DNA of 64,000 nt. Origin: an uncultured Ectothiorhodospiraceae bacterium. GTDB taxonomy: Bacteria; Pseudomonadota; Gammaproteobacteria; Nevskiales; Oceanococcaceae. Positions 9,446 through 17,161 of the stretch are shown in pieces. The translations under genes were made by a program, and so were the position numbers. Each line of letters opens with the position of its first letter. Within the stretch, counting starts at the first letter, position 1. The DNA is taken from positions 34,708 to 98,707 of the forward strand of contig CAKZQS010000019.1 in NCBI GenBank assembly GCA_937141935.1, given 5' to 3'. The notes beneath the pieces are model-generated. The model ran no database searches and was not told the origin of the DNA. It saw only the letters and a program-made list of their open reading frames with translations.

Positions 9446-10596
9446 GCGGCCTCCGGGTGCATCGCCCGCAGGCGTTGCACGGCCGCAAGCAGCATCGCGG
9501 CGGCCTCGTCGATGTCCCGCGCCGTGGTCGTATGGCCGAACGACAGCCGCAGCGAGGCATCGGCCTGCGCATCATCATGGCCCAGCGCGCGCAGCACGTA
9601 GCTGCTTTCGGCCTGGGCGGCCGAGCAGGCGCTGCCGCTGGAGGCCGCCAGCGCCGGCAGGCTGGCGCGCAGCGCCTCGCCCTGCACGCCGGGCACGGAG
9701 ACGCTGAGCACATGCGCGCTGGTGGCCGCGGCGGCGCCGTTGCGGATCAAATCCGGCAGCTGCGCGCTGAGCCGCTGCCACAGGGCCTCACGCATCGTAC
9801 CCAGGCGCTGCTGCTCGGCCTGCCGCGCCGCCTCGGCGGCCTTCGCCGCGGCGACGAAGGCCTCGATCATGGGCACCGCCAGCGTGCCCGAGCGCAGGCC
9901 GCGCTCCTGGCCGCCGCCAAACTGCAGCGGCTCGATACCCACGCGCGGCCGGCTGCGCAGGTACAGCGCACCCACGCCCACCGGGGCGCCGAATTTGTGC
10001 CCGGAGAAGGCCATGCTGCCGATGCCCTCGCCGACCCGCACCGGCACCTTGCCCAGGGCCTGCGCCGCATCGACATGCAAGGGCACGCCGCGGCCGGCCA
10101 GCGCCGCGCCGATCGCCGCCACGTCCTGGATGTGGCCGGTTTCGTTGTTCACCTGCATGGCGCAGGCGAGCACGGTGTCCGCCCCACAGGCATCGGCAAA
10201 GGCCTGCGCATCCACCACGCCGGCGGGCCCCGGGTCGAGCCAGTCCACGCGCCAGCCCTGCCCGGCGAGGTGCCGCACCGGGTCGATAACGGCCTTGTGC
10301 TCGGTGCGCGGCAGCAGCAGGCGCCGGCCCTGCTCCTGCGCGAAGCGCGCCCGGCCGAGCACCGCGAGGTTGTCGGCTTCGGTGGCGCCCGAGGTGAAGA
10401 CGATCTCGGCCGGGTCGGCGCCGATCAACGCGGCGAAGTCGGCCCGCGCCCGGGCGACACGGCCGGCCTGCTCACGGCCCGCCGCGTGCGCGGAGGCCGG
10501 GTTCGCATGCACCGCATCGGGCTCCAGCGCCGCCGCCAGCACGGCGCGGGCCTCGGGCCGCAGTGGCGTGGTGGCCGCGTGATCCAGGTAAATCAT
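9442..10596 (-). CDS. iscS: Cysteine desulfurase, IscS-like (copy 1)
   Basis: PLP enzyme that takes sulfur from L-cysteine and donates it as a persulfide. The 384-aa product [16 protein letters not shown] shows TSGATEADNLA, HVNNE-like QVNNETGHIQD, HVDAAQALGK, the PLP lysine in SGHKFGAP (about 203) and the active-site cysteine in SSGSACSAAQAESSYVLRALG (about 325), the IscS-type loop. It ends RLRAMHPEAA and lacks the roughly 20-residue C-terminal tail by which E. coli IscS docks IscU, in line with the eroded IscU next door. ATG overlaps the end of copy 2 by 4 nt. Confidence 0.93.
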   Translation of the reverse strand: MIYLDHAATTPLRPEARAVLAAALEPDAVHANPASAHAAGREQAGRVARARADFAALIGADPAEIVFTSGATEADNLAVLGRARFAQEQGRRLLLPRTEHKAVIDPVRHLAGQGWRVDWLDPGPAGVVDAQAFADACGADTVLACAMQVNNETGHIQDVAAIGAALAGRGVPLHVDAAQALGKVPVRVGEGIGSMAFSGHKFGAPVGVGALYLRSRPRVGIEPLQFGGGQERGLRSGTLAVPMIEAFVAAAKAAEAARQAEQQRLGTMREALWQRLSAQLPDLIRNGAAAATSAHVLSVSVPGVQGEALRASLPALAASSGSACSAAQAESSYVLRALGHDDAQADASLRLSFGHTTTARDIDEAAAMLLAAVQRLRAMHPEAA

Positions 10597-11726
10597 CCGT
10601 TCAGCAGCCCGGCAAAGCGGCCGCCGCCCGCCGCCTCGCGGGCCAGCTCCTGCAAGGCCGCAAGCAGGGCCTGCAGGTCGGCCTCGCGGCTGTCATGGCC
10701 CAGGCTCATGCGCACGGCGCCCAGCGCCCGGGGCGTGGGGACGCCCATGGCCGCGAGCACATGCGAGGGCGTGTCGCTGCCGCTGTGGCAGGCGCTGCCG
10801 CTGGCCAGTGCAAAACCGCGCTTGTCCAGCGCGATCAGCAAGGCCTCGGAGTGCCAGCCGGGCAGCGCGAAAAAGCTGGTGTTCGGCAGCCGGGGCGCCT
10901 GGGCGCCGAAGACTTCGCTGCCGGGGATGCTGGCCAGCAGCTGGGCCTCGAACTCCTCGCGCCAGCGGCGCAGCCTGGCGCCCTCATCCGCCAAGACCTC
11001 GCCGGCCGCGGCACAGGCGGCGCCAAAGCCGACGATGCCCGGCACATTCAGCGTGCCGGCGCGCAGGCCGCGCTCGTGGCTGCCGCCGCGCTGGCCGCGC
11101 TCGATGGCATGGCCGCCGCGCAACAGCAGCGCGCCGACCCCCTTGGGACCGCCGAGCTTGTGCGCCGAGCAGCTCAGGGCCACGAGGCCGCTCGCGGCAA
11201 AATCCATGGACAGCCGGCCCACGGCCTGGGTGGCATCGCTGTGCAGCCACCAGCCCGCGGCCGCCGCCGCGGCGGCGATGGCCGGCATGTCCTGCAGCAC
11301 CCCGGTTTCGTTATTAGCCCACATCAGGCTCAGCAGGCCGGCCTCGCCCTGCGCCGCCAGGGTCTCCGGCAAGGCGGCCGGGTCGATCAGGCCCTGCCTG
11401 TCCACCGCCAGCCGCCGCGCCTGGGGCAGCGCCTGCAGCACGGCATCGTGCTCGCTGGCGCCGACGCAGCGCGGCGCGCCCGGCCGTAAGCCTTGCAAGG
11501 CCCAGTTGATCGATTCGGTGGCCCCGGAGGTGAACAGCACCTCGCCGGGCTGCGCACCCAGAAGCGCCGCCACCTGTTCGCGCGCCTGCTCGACCGCCTG
11601 CCGGGCCAGGCGGCCGGCCCGGTGCACGCTGTTGGCGTTGCCGGGGTGCTCCTCGAACCAGGGCCGCATGGCCGCAAACACGCCGGGGCGCAGCGGCGCC
11701 GTGGCGTTGTGGTCGAGGTAGATCAT
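10593..11726 (-). CDS. Cysteine desulfurase, NifS/IscS-like (copy 2)
   Basis: Second PLP cysteine desulfurase, 377 aa, start [16 protein letters not shown]. It has [33 protein letters not shown], the PLP lysine in [14 protein letters not shown] and the catalytic cysteine in [21 protein letters not shown]. It is clearly diverged from copy 1 (different loop sequences throughout), so the tandem pair is old rather than a recent duplication. The frame is open upstream of this ATG, but that part is shadow over cysE; the ATG overlaps the cysE stop by 4 nt. Possibly each desulfurase serves different acceptors (Fe-S clusters, thio-tRNA). Confidence 0.92.
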   Translation of the reverse strand: MIYLDHNATAPLRPGVFAAMRPWFEEHPGNANSVHRAGRLARQAVEQAREQVAALLGAQPGEVLFTSGATESINWALQGLRPGAPRCVGASEHDAVLQALPQARRLAVDRQGLIDPAALPETLAAQGEAGLLSLMWANNETGVLQDMPAIAAAAAAAGWWLHSDATQAVGRLSMDFAASGLVALSCSAHKLGGPKGVGALLLRGGHAIERGQRGGSHERGLRAGTLNVPGIVGFGAACAAAGEVLADEGARLRRWREEFEAQLLASIPGSEVFGAQAPRLPNTSFFALPGWHSEALLIALDKRGFALASGSACHSGSDTPSHVLAAMGVPTPRALGAVRMSLGHDSREADLQALLAALQELAREAAGGGRFAGLLNG

Positions 11727-12568
11727 CGCTTGCCGGCGGCCGGGCCCGGGTCGGGACCCTTGCCCGGGTTCTCGCCGGCCTGCTCCTCGGCGGGCTCGGC
11801 CGTGGATTCCAGTGCGCCGCAGCGCAGCGGCGGCAGCTCCGCGTCCGGCAGCTCCTCGCCCGGCACCGGCTCGCGGCGCGACAGGTGGCGGATGGCCTCG
11901 CACATTTCGGCGATGCGCTCGTCCTGCGCGTGGATGTGCTCGAGCATGGCGTTGATGGTGTTGGCCACCGGGTCGGGCATGTCGCGGGCCACGCCATAGG
12001 CGTCAAAGCCCATGCGCTTGGCCATCGCCGCGCTTTTCTCCGAGGGCGCGCGGCCGTTGCGCTGGGTGCTGCGCGCGGGCACGCCGACGACGGTCTCGCC
12101 GGGCTGTACCGCCCGGGTCACCACGGCGTTGGAGCCGATGCGCGCATCGCGGCCCACGGTGAAGGGGCCGAGCACCTTGGCCCCGGCGCCTACGACGACG
12201 CCATCCTCCAGCGTGGGGTGGCGCTTGCCCGGGCTCCAGCTGGTGCCGCCCAGCGTGACCCCCTGATACAGCGTGACGTCATCCCCGATCTGCGCCGTTT
12301 CGCCGATCACCACGCCGAAGCCGTGGTCGATGAAGAAGCGCCGGCCGATGCGTGCGCCGGGGTGGATCTCAATGCCGGTGAGCCAGCGGCCGATGTGCGC
12401 GACGAAGCGCGCCAGCCAGCGCAGCCGCCAGGTCCACAAGCGGTGTGCCAGCCGGTGCCCCCACAGCGCATGCAGGCCCGGATAACAGGTCAGGACCTCC
12501 CAGGCCGAACGGGCGGCCGGGTCGCGGTCGAAGACGCTGCGGATATCCTCGCGAAGCTGGGCAAACAT
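11723..12568 (-). CDS. cysE: Serine O-acetyltransferase CysE
   Basis: Makes O-acetylserine from serine and acetyl-CoA, the committed step to cysteine. The 281-aa protein has the N-terminal SATase helices ([26 protein letters not shown]) and the left-handed beta-helix ([43 protein letters not shown], in which His82 and His-Gly context are the catalytic region), then a long acidic/Pro-rich tail. It is the short, epsilon-proteobacterial/Xanthomonas type. First gene of the operon feeding two cysteine desulfurases, so substrate supply and use are co-transcribed. Confidence 0.93.
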   Translation of the reverse strand: MFAQLREDIRSVFDRDPAARSAWEVLTCYPGLHALWGHRLAHRLWTWRLRWLARFVAHIGRWLTGIEIHPGARIGRRFFIDHGFGVVIGETAQIGDDVTLYQGVTLGGTSWSPGKRHPTLEDGVVVGAGAKVLGPFTVGRDARIGSNAVVTRAVQPGETVVGVPARSTQRNGRAPSEKSAAMAKRMGFDAYGVARDMPDPVANTINAMLEHIHAQDERIAEMCEAIRHLSRREPVPGEELPDAELPPLRCGALESTAEPAEEQAGENPGKGPDPGPAAGKR

Positions 12569-12594
12569 GACGGGGCAAACGGGGATGGATGCCC

Positions 12595-12600
12595 ATTCTA
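12595..12600 (-). promoter_or_regulatory. Candidate -10 element for cysE-isc operon
   Basis: TAGAAT on the minus strand, 27 nt upstream of the cysE ATG. The same hexamer occurs before fusA2 and yhbY in this window. No convincing -35 is seen at the usual spacing. The 182-bp gap 12569-12750 between cysE and trmJ holds nothing else I can name. Confidence 0.45.
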
Positions 12601-12750
12601 TCGGCCCTCAGGCCCCGCTGCGCCGCGCGGCGTCGGCCCTGATGCTGGCCGGCCCTGCCCCGCGCCCCTACCGGCGCCCGCGGCCCGGTTCCAGGCCGGC
12701 GCGCAGGCCGGACTCCGGCCGTGCTCAGCGATGCGGCGGGCGCCGCCGCC

Positions 12751-13575
12751 TTAGTTGGCGGCGTCCTCGCCACCCGGCAGCTTGCGCTGCACATCGCGCA
12801 AAAAACCGCGCAGGATGTTGATCTCGTTGCGGTCCAGCCCGGCGCGTCCAAACAGCGCGCGCAGGCGCCGGTGCACGGCATCCGGGTTCTTGCGCACAAA
12901 GAACTCGACCGCATCGCCGGTCTCGCGCAGGTGCGCAAAAAAGCCCTCCAGCTCCTGCGCCGTGGCCGGCGGCGATTCGCTCAAGGGCTCGGGCAGGCCC
13001 CCACCGGCGGCCAGATGCCACTCGTAGCACAGGATCTGCACCGCCATGGCCAGGTTCAGCGAGGAGAAGCCGTCCTGCGTGGGAATGCGGATCAGCGCGT
13101 GGCAGAGGTCCACCTCCTCGTTCAGCAGGCCGGTGCGCTCCTGGCCGAATACCAGCGCCAGCTGCTGCCCCGGCCGCGCCACCGCGCCCTCGGCCCACTG
13201 CCGCGGCGTCAGCAGGGGCGGGCCGATATGGCGCAGGCGCGCCGTGGTGCCGACCACGTGGTGGCAATCGGCCACCGCCTCGGCCAGCGTGTCGACCACC
13301 TGTGCCTGCTGCAGCAGGCTCTCGGCCGACACCGCTCGCGCCGTCGCCTCCTCGCTGGGAAAGATGCCGGGCTTGGGCGCCACGATGGTCAGCGCCTCCA
13401 GGCCCATCACCTTCATCGCGCGCGCGGTCGCGCCGATGTTGCCGGCGTGCGTGGGCCGGCTGAGCACGATCCGCAGCCGCGCGGGCGCATCCGCCGGCTG
13501 CTCTGGCGTATCCCGGCGCTCGGCTTGCGTATCATTGCGGGTTTGGTTCAAGGCCGTCGTCGGCACGCTATGCAT
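12751..13575 (-). CDS. trmJ: tRNA (cytidine/uridine-2'-O-)-methyltransferase TrmJ
   Basis: SPOUT enzyme that 2'-O-methylates position 32 of tRNAs. The core runs from RLRIVLSRPTHAGNIGATARAMKVMG (about residue 35) through VVGTTAR, LALVFGQERTGLLNEEVDLCH and SSLNLAMAVQILCYEW (the knotted SAM site), followed by a helical C-terminal domain with FGRAGLDRNEINILRGFLRDV. About 34 N-terminal residues before the core are unconserved. Candidate starts are ATG 13575, GTG 13566 and TTG 13551; the ATG is half of an ATGCAT shared with the divergent suhB start. Synteny with cysE/isc and suhB is the gammaproteobacterial norm. Confidence 0.93.
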   Translation of the reverse strand: MHSVPTTALNQTRNDTQAERRDTPEQPADAPARLRIVLSRPTHAGNIGATARAMKVMGLEALTIVAPKPGIFPSEEATARAVSAESLLQQAQVVDTLAEAVADCHHVVGTTARLRHIGPPLLTPRQWAEGAVARPGQQLALVFGQERTGLLNEEVDLCHALIRIPTQDGFSSLNLAMAVQILCYEWHLAAGGGLPEPLSESPPATAQELEGFFAHLRETGDAVEFFVRKNPDAVHRRLRALFGRAGLDRNEINILRGFLRDVQRKLPGGEDAAN

Positions 13576-14376
13576 CCTCTGGTCAATATCGGCGTCTCCG
13601 CCGCCCGCTCCGCGGGCAACCTGATCCTGCGTTCCACGGAGAAGCTCGACCAGTTGCGCATCCAGCGCAAGGGGCCGCGGGACTTCGTTTCCGAAGTCGA
13701 CCGGGCGGCGGAGGACGAAATCATACGCATCATCCACAAGGCCTACCCCGATCACGCGATCCTGGGCGAGGAAAGCGGCGCCCAGGGTGACAACGAGGTC
13801 GAGTGGATCATCGACCCGCTGGATGGCACGACGAACTACCTGCATGGCCTGCCGCACTACTGCGTGAGCATCGGCGTGCGCGAGCGCGGCAAGCTGACCC
13901 ATGGCGTGGTCTACGACCCCTACCGCCAGGACCTCTTCACCGCCAGTCGCGGCGAAGGCGCGCTGCTGAACAGCCGCCGCATCCGCGTGGCCCCGCGGGC
14001 GCGCAAGATCTCCGAGGCCTTGATCGGCACCGGCGAGCCCTTCACGCCGGGCCCGCGGCTGGATCGCTACCTGCCGCAGTTGCAGGCGCTGGTCGGCCAT
14101 TGCGGCGGCATCCGCCGCGCCGGTGCCGCGGCGCTGGACCTGGCCTATGTGGCCAGCGGCCGCCTGGATGCCTTCTGGGAGCTCAACCTCAAGCCCTGGG
14201 ATATCGCCGCGGGCATCGTGCTTTGTCGCGAGGCGGGCGCCGCCGTCTACGGCCTGAAGGATTCGGACGTGATGAAATCCGGCGACATCGTCGCCGCGCA
14301 CCCCCGACTGCTCGAAGAGCTGCGCCGCATCCTCGAAAACGAGGCCGGGCGCACCCAGATCGACGCCCAGGGCTAA
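13570..14376 (+). CDS. suhB: Inositol-1-monophosphatase family protein SuhB
   Basis: Mg-dependent phosphatase that in E. coli also binds RNA polymerase/Nus factors in rRNA antitermination. The 268-aa protein MHPLVNIGVSAARSAGNLI has the lithium-sensitive phosphatase motifs GEESG (about 69), WIIDPLDGTTNYLHG (about 83-97) and the C-terminal WELNLKPWDIAAGIVLCREAGA (about 203-224). Length equals E. coli SuhB (267). Divergent from trmJ with no intergenic spacer, so its promoter must lie inside trmJ: TATCAT at 13530-13535 is a possible -10. Confidence 0.95.
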   Translation: MHPLVNIGVSAARSAGNLILRSTEKLDQLRIQRKGPRDFVSEVDRAAEDEIIRIIHKAYPDHAILGEESGAQGDNEVEWIIDPLDGTTNYLHGLPHYCVSIGVRERGKLTHGVVYDPYRQDLFTASRGEGALLNSRRIRVAPRARKISEALIGTGEPFTPGPRLDRYLPQLQALVGHCGGIRRAGAAALDLAYVASGRLDAFWELNLKPWDIAAGIVLCREAGAAVYGLKDSDVMKSGDIVAAHPRLLEELRRILENEAGRTQIDAQG

Positions 14377-14405
14377 AACCGCAGCCGGGCGCCCCGGCCC
14401 CCGCG

Positions 14406-15251
14406 CTAGCCCCCGGCCTGCCGGGCGGCCACCGCCTGCGCCAGCCGCGGCAGCGCGACCGCCGCGCGCTCCCGCCAGTGCCAGTGCACGGCGCCGGAGA
14501 TGTCCGAGGCGCCGGGGTTGATATCCACCGCCAGCGCGCCGCGCCCGCGGGCCTCCAGCAGCGGCGCCTGGATATAGGGGAAGACCGCGCTGGTGCCCAC
14601 CGCGATGACCACCTCCGGCTCGGCCTCCAGCACCTGCGTGTACTGGGCGATGGCCGCCTCCGGCAGCATCTCGCCGAACAGCACCACCCGCGGCCGCAGC
14701 ACGCCGCCGCAGGCACAGCGCGGGGGCAAGGTGGCCAGCGCCTGCACGAATGCACGCGCCTGTGCCGCCGCCATCGGCGCCGCGCAGTCCATGCAATAGA
14801 GGTCGCCGCGGCGGCCGTGCATTTCGATCAGGCGCTGGCTGCCGGCGCGGGCATGCAGCCCGTCGACGTTTTGCGTCAGCGTCCACATCCCCGGCAGGGC
14901 CTGTTCCAGCGCCGCCAGGGCCTCGTGGCCGGCATTGGGCGCCGCCTGGCCGCTCGCCTCGTCGATCTGGCGCAGGTAGCGCCAGCAGACCTCCGGGCGC
15001 GCGTGCAGCATGCCGATCGACAGGGCGTCCTCGATGGCATAGCCCTCTTCCGTGTGCTGCGCCTCGTAGAGGCCGCCGACACCGCGGTAGGTGGGCATGC
15101 CCGAGTCGGCCGACAGGCCGGCACCGGTCAGCACCAGGACCGCGCGCGCCGCACACAGCGCCTCGGCCAGCTCGGCCAGTTCGGCCAGTTCGGCCGGGCG
15201 CGTGGACGCCGCGGCCTCGCCATGCCCGGGGCCGGGCGGCGCGCCGTGCAT
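14406..15251 (-). CDS. Sir2-family NAD-dependent protein deacylase (CobB-like)
   Basis: NAD-dependent lysine deacylase. The 281-aa protein has the Rossmann/NAD motif LVLTGAGLSADSGMPTYRG (about 40-57), TQNVDGLHARAG with the following catalytic His in IEMHG, a zinc site CMDC...RCACGG, RPRVVLFGEMLP, and VGTSAVFPY in the NAD pocket. An N-terminal run LAELAELAEAL comes from a short GGCCAGTTC-type tandem repeat. The exact class (deacetylase or desuccinylase) cannot be fixed because the Y-x-x-R pair of CobB does not align clearly. Start overlaps the upstream small gene's stop (TGATG). Confidence 0.92.
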   Translation of the reverse strand: MHGAPPGPGHGEAAASTRPAELAELAELAEALCAARAVLVLTGAGLSADSGMPTYRGVGGLYEAQHTEEGYAIEDALSIGMLHARPEVCWRYLRQIDEASGQAAPNAGHEALAALEQALPGMWTLTQNVDGLHARAGSQRLIEMHGRRGDLYCMDCAAPMAAAQARAFVQALATLPPRCACGGVLRPRVVLFGEMLPEAAIAQYTQVLEAEPEVVIAVGTSAVFPYIQAPLLEARGRGALAVDINPGASDISGAVHWHWRERAAVALPRLAQAVAARQAGG

Positions 15252-15598
15252 CAGCGCTTTGCCGGTGGCCGCGGCTTCAGCAGCCCTTCAAAGCCGGCGC
15301 CCAGCAGATCCGCGCCCGAGCGCGCCACCGTGCGCGCCGTCTCGCCCATGTTCGCGCCCGGCCAGCGCTTCATCGCGTCGACAAAGCCCTCGGTGACCTG
15401 GATGCGAAAGGCCGGCAGCAACTCCTGGCCGGCCTGCTGCGCCCCGGCCTGCACCCGGCGTTCGATTTCGGCGCCCAGTTCGGCCTTCAGCGCCTCGAGC
15501 TGGGCGCGACCGCGCAGCCGGTAATGCAAGGCGGCCAGCGCCCAGGTGGCAACGCTGGTCAGCAGCGCGGTCAGCAGGATTTGCAGCAGTGGCGACAT
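15251..15598 (-). CDS. Small single-pass membrane protein of unknown function
   Basis: 115 aa. Residues 3-25 form one hydrophobic helix (LLQILLTALLTSVATWALAAL), followed by a charged helical region (RGRAQLEALKAELGAEIERRVQAGAQQAGQELLPAFRIQV) and ending in a basic tail. The middle (VTEGFVDAMKRWPGANMGETARTVARSGADLLGAGFEGLL) looks like a conserved small domain, but I do not recognise the family. It is coupled to the sirtuin by a TGATG overlap, which is the only functional hint. The start codon is chosen because it precedes the helix directly. Confidence 0.7.
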   Translation of the reverse strand: MSPLLQILLTALLTSVATWALAALHYRLRGRAQLEALKAELGAEIERRVQAGAQQAGQELLPAFRIQVTEGFVDAMKRWPGANMGETARTVARSGADLLGAGFEGLLKPRPPAKR

Positions 15599-15623
15599 GG
15601 CAGCAGGCGGTGCGAACCCGCTG

Positions 15624-15631
15624 GGTATACT
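15624..15631. promoter_or_regulatory. Near-symmetric -10 element in the divergent intergenic
   Basis: GGTATACT in the 81-bp gap between the minus-strand membrane protein and the plus-strand hydrolase. It can read as TATACT rightwards or TATACC leftwards. No clear -35 for either. The hydrolase start has a strong Shine-Dalgarno AAAGGAG at 15667-15673, 6 nt before its ATG. Confidence 0.45.
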
Positions 15632-15679
15632 GCCGCAACGGCCCGCGCGCGGCGAGCGCGGGCGGCAAAGGAGACAACC

Positions 15680-17161
15680 ATGCGCAAGCTTGCGCTGCTG
15701 CTGTGTGGCCTGGCCACGACGGCCACCGCCGTGCCCGAGGGCCCGGAACCCAATACCCCGGACTGGTTTGCCCGCGAGGCCGCCAATTACGCCAAGACGC
15801 AGGAGGCGCTGCTGGAACAGCTGCGCCCCAGCTTCCAGCAGCGGCTGCAGAGCCAGAGCCTGGCCAACGAGCAGGCCTGGCTGGAGCGCGCCATCGCCGA
15901 CCCCAGCTGGCTCGACCCGCGCAGCGGCAATACCAATTTCACGCCGCTGTGCACCAGCTGGATGGAGCAGTGCGCCGGCGACCCCTTCCGCTACCCCGGC
16001 GTGGACCCCTTCTACGACACCGAAGGCCGGGTGACGCCGGTGCTGTTTTACGACGCCGCCTGCGCCCGCATCTCGGGCCGGGTCTGGGCGCCGCTGGACA
16101 GCACCCCTGGAGCTCGGCTGCCGGCCGTGGTCATCGAGACCGGCTCGGTGCAGGCGCCCGAGCCGCTGTACTGGTGGATGGCCCAGGCGCTGGTGCGCGC
16201 CGGCTACGTGACGATGACCTTCGACGTGCGCGGCCAGGGCCGCTCGGACTTCCAGGCGCCGGACGGCAGCCAGGGCGGCAATGCCAATTCGGTGGTGTTC
16301 TGGGAGGGCCTGGTCGATGCCATCGACTTCTTCCGCTCCACGCCCGGCCAGCCCTACCCACATAACGAGCACTGCGCCGACACCTACCCCACGGCCACGA
16401 CGCCCCATAACCCCGAGCACGGGGTCATCGACCCCGGCCGCCTGGGTTTGGCCGGCCACTCGCTGGGGGCGACCGGCGTATCGCGCGTGCAGGAATATGG
16501 CGCCGAGGGCGCCGAGGCCTGGCCGGGGCTGATGGATGCGCAGAACCCGGTCGATGTCATCGTCGCCTGGGATTCGCTGTCCTCGGCGGTCGTGCCGCGC
16601 GTGCCGGCCATGGGCCACACCTCGGAGTACGGCCTGACGCCGGTGCCCAAGCAGAGCCCGCCGGACCCGGAGGGGCACAAGGCCGCCTATGCGCGCTGGG
16701 TGGAGGCCGGGCTGCCGGTGTACCAGATCACCCCGCAGGGCTCGACCCACTACGAGTGGTCGCTGATCCCCACCTTCCCGACCAGCTCCTGGTGCCCGGG
16801 CGATGACGGCGAGCGCTGCAGCCCGGGCTATGGCCAGCCGCTGGCCGAGCACTACACGCTGGCCTGGTTCGACCGCTGGCTGAAGCAGCCCGGCGAGCCC
16901 GGCCACGACGACGCCGACGCCCGCCTGCTGGCCGATGCCGACTGGGTCGAGCGTTACAGCTTTTACTCGCGCTCGGCGCGGCACTACCCCACGCGCGCGG
17001 GCGCGCTGGTGCACTGCGAGGACATTCGCGCCGGCTGCGACGACGGCCGTGCGCTGACCCGTAGCGGGGGCGGCGCCTGGGGCCCCCTCGCGCTGTTGCT
17101 GGGCCTGCTCGCGGCCGGCCTGCGCCGGGGTCCGCGGCACCGCGGACACCCGACCCGGTGA
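15680..17161 (+). CDS. Exported alpha/beta hydrolase with GlyGly-CTERM-like C-terminal anchor
   Basis: 493 aa. N-terminal signal peptide MRKLALLLCGLATTATAVP, an alpha/beta-hydrolase fold with VTMTFDVRGQGRSD (about 175-188), nucleophile elbow GHSLGATG (Ser about 261), and a likely acid/His in the region VDVIVAWDSLSS and QGSTHYEWSL. Many paired cysteines suit an extracytoplasmic enzyme. The last 32 residues are SGGGAWGPLALLLGLLAAGLRR plus a basic end: a glycine motif, one hydrophobic helix and Arg cluster, the plan of GlyGly-CTERM substrates of rhombosortase. Substrate unknown; esterase/lipase-like is the best guess. The stop overlaps the GTG of the RND transporter, so the two are co-translated. 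Confidence 0.85.
   Translation: MRKLALLLCGLATTATAVPEGPEPNTPDWFAREAANYAKTQEALLEQLRPSFQQRLQSQSLANEQAWLERAIADPSWLDPRSGNTNFTPLCTSWMEQCAGDPFRYPGVDPFYDTEGRVTPVLFYDAACARISGRVWAPLDSTPGARLPAVVIETGSVQAPEPLYWWMAQALVRAGYVTMTFDVRGQGRSDFQAPDGSQGGNANSVVFWEGLVDAIDFFRSTPGQPYPHNEHCADTYPTATTPHNPEHGVIDPGRLGLAGHSLGATGVSRVQEYGAEGAEAWPGLMDAQNPVDVIVAWDSLSSAVVPRVPAMGHTSEYGLTPVPKQSPPDPEGHKAAYARWVEAGLPVYQITPQGSTHYEWSLIPTFPTSSWCPGDDGERCSPGYGQPLAEHYTLAWFDRWLKQPGEPGHDDADARLLADADWVERYSFYSRSARHYPTRAGALVHCEDIRAGCDDGRALTRSGGGAWGPLALLLGLLAAGLRRGPRHRGHPTR

Noticed and set aside
8932..11721. Open frame of about 929 codons on the plus strand over the cysteine desulfurases
   Set aside because: Antisense to two clear PLP enzymes; composition is low-complexity Arg/Ala/Pro.
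14377..14405. GC-rich hairpin between suhB and the sirtuin gene as terminator
   Set aside because: No T-run on either strand; the stem is short and could be chance in this GC content.
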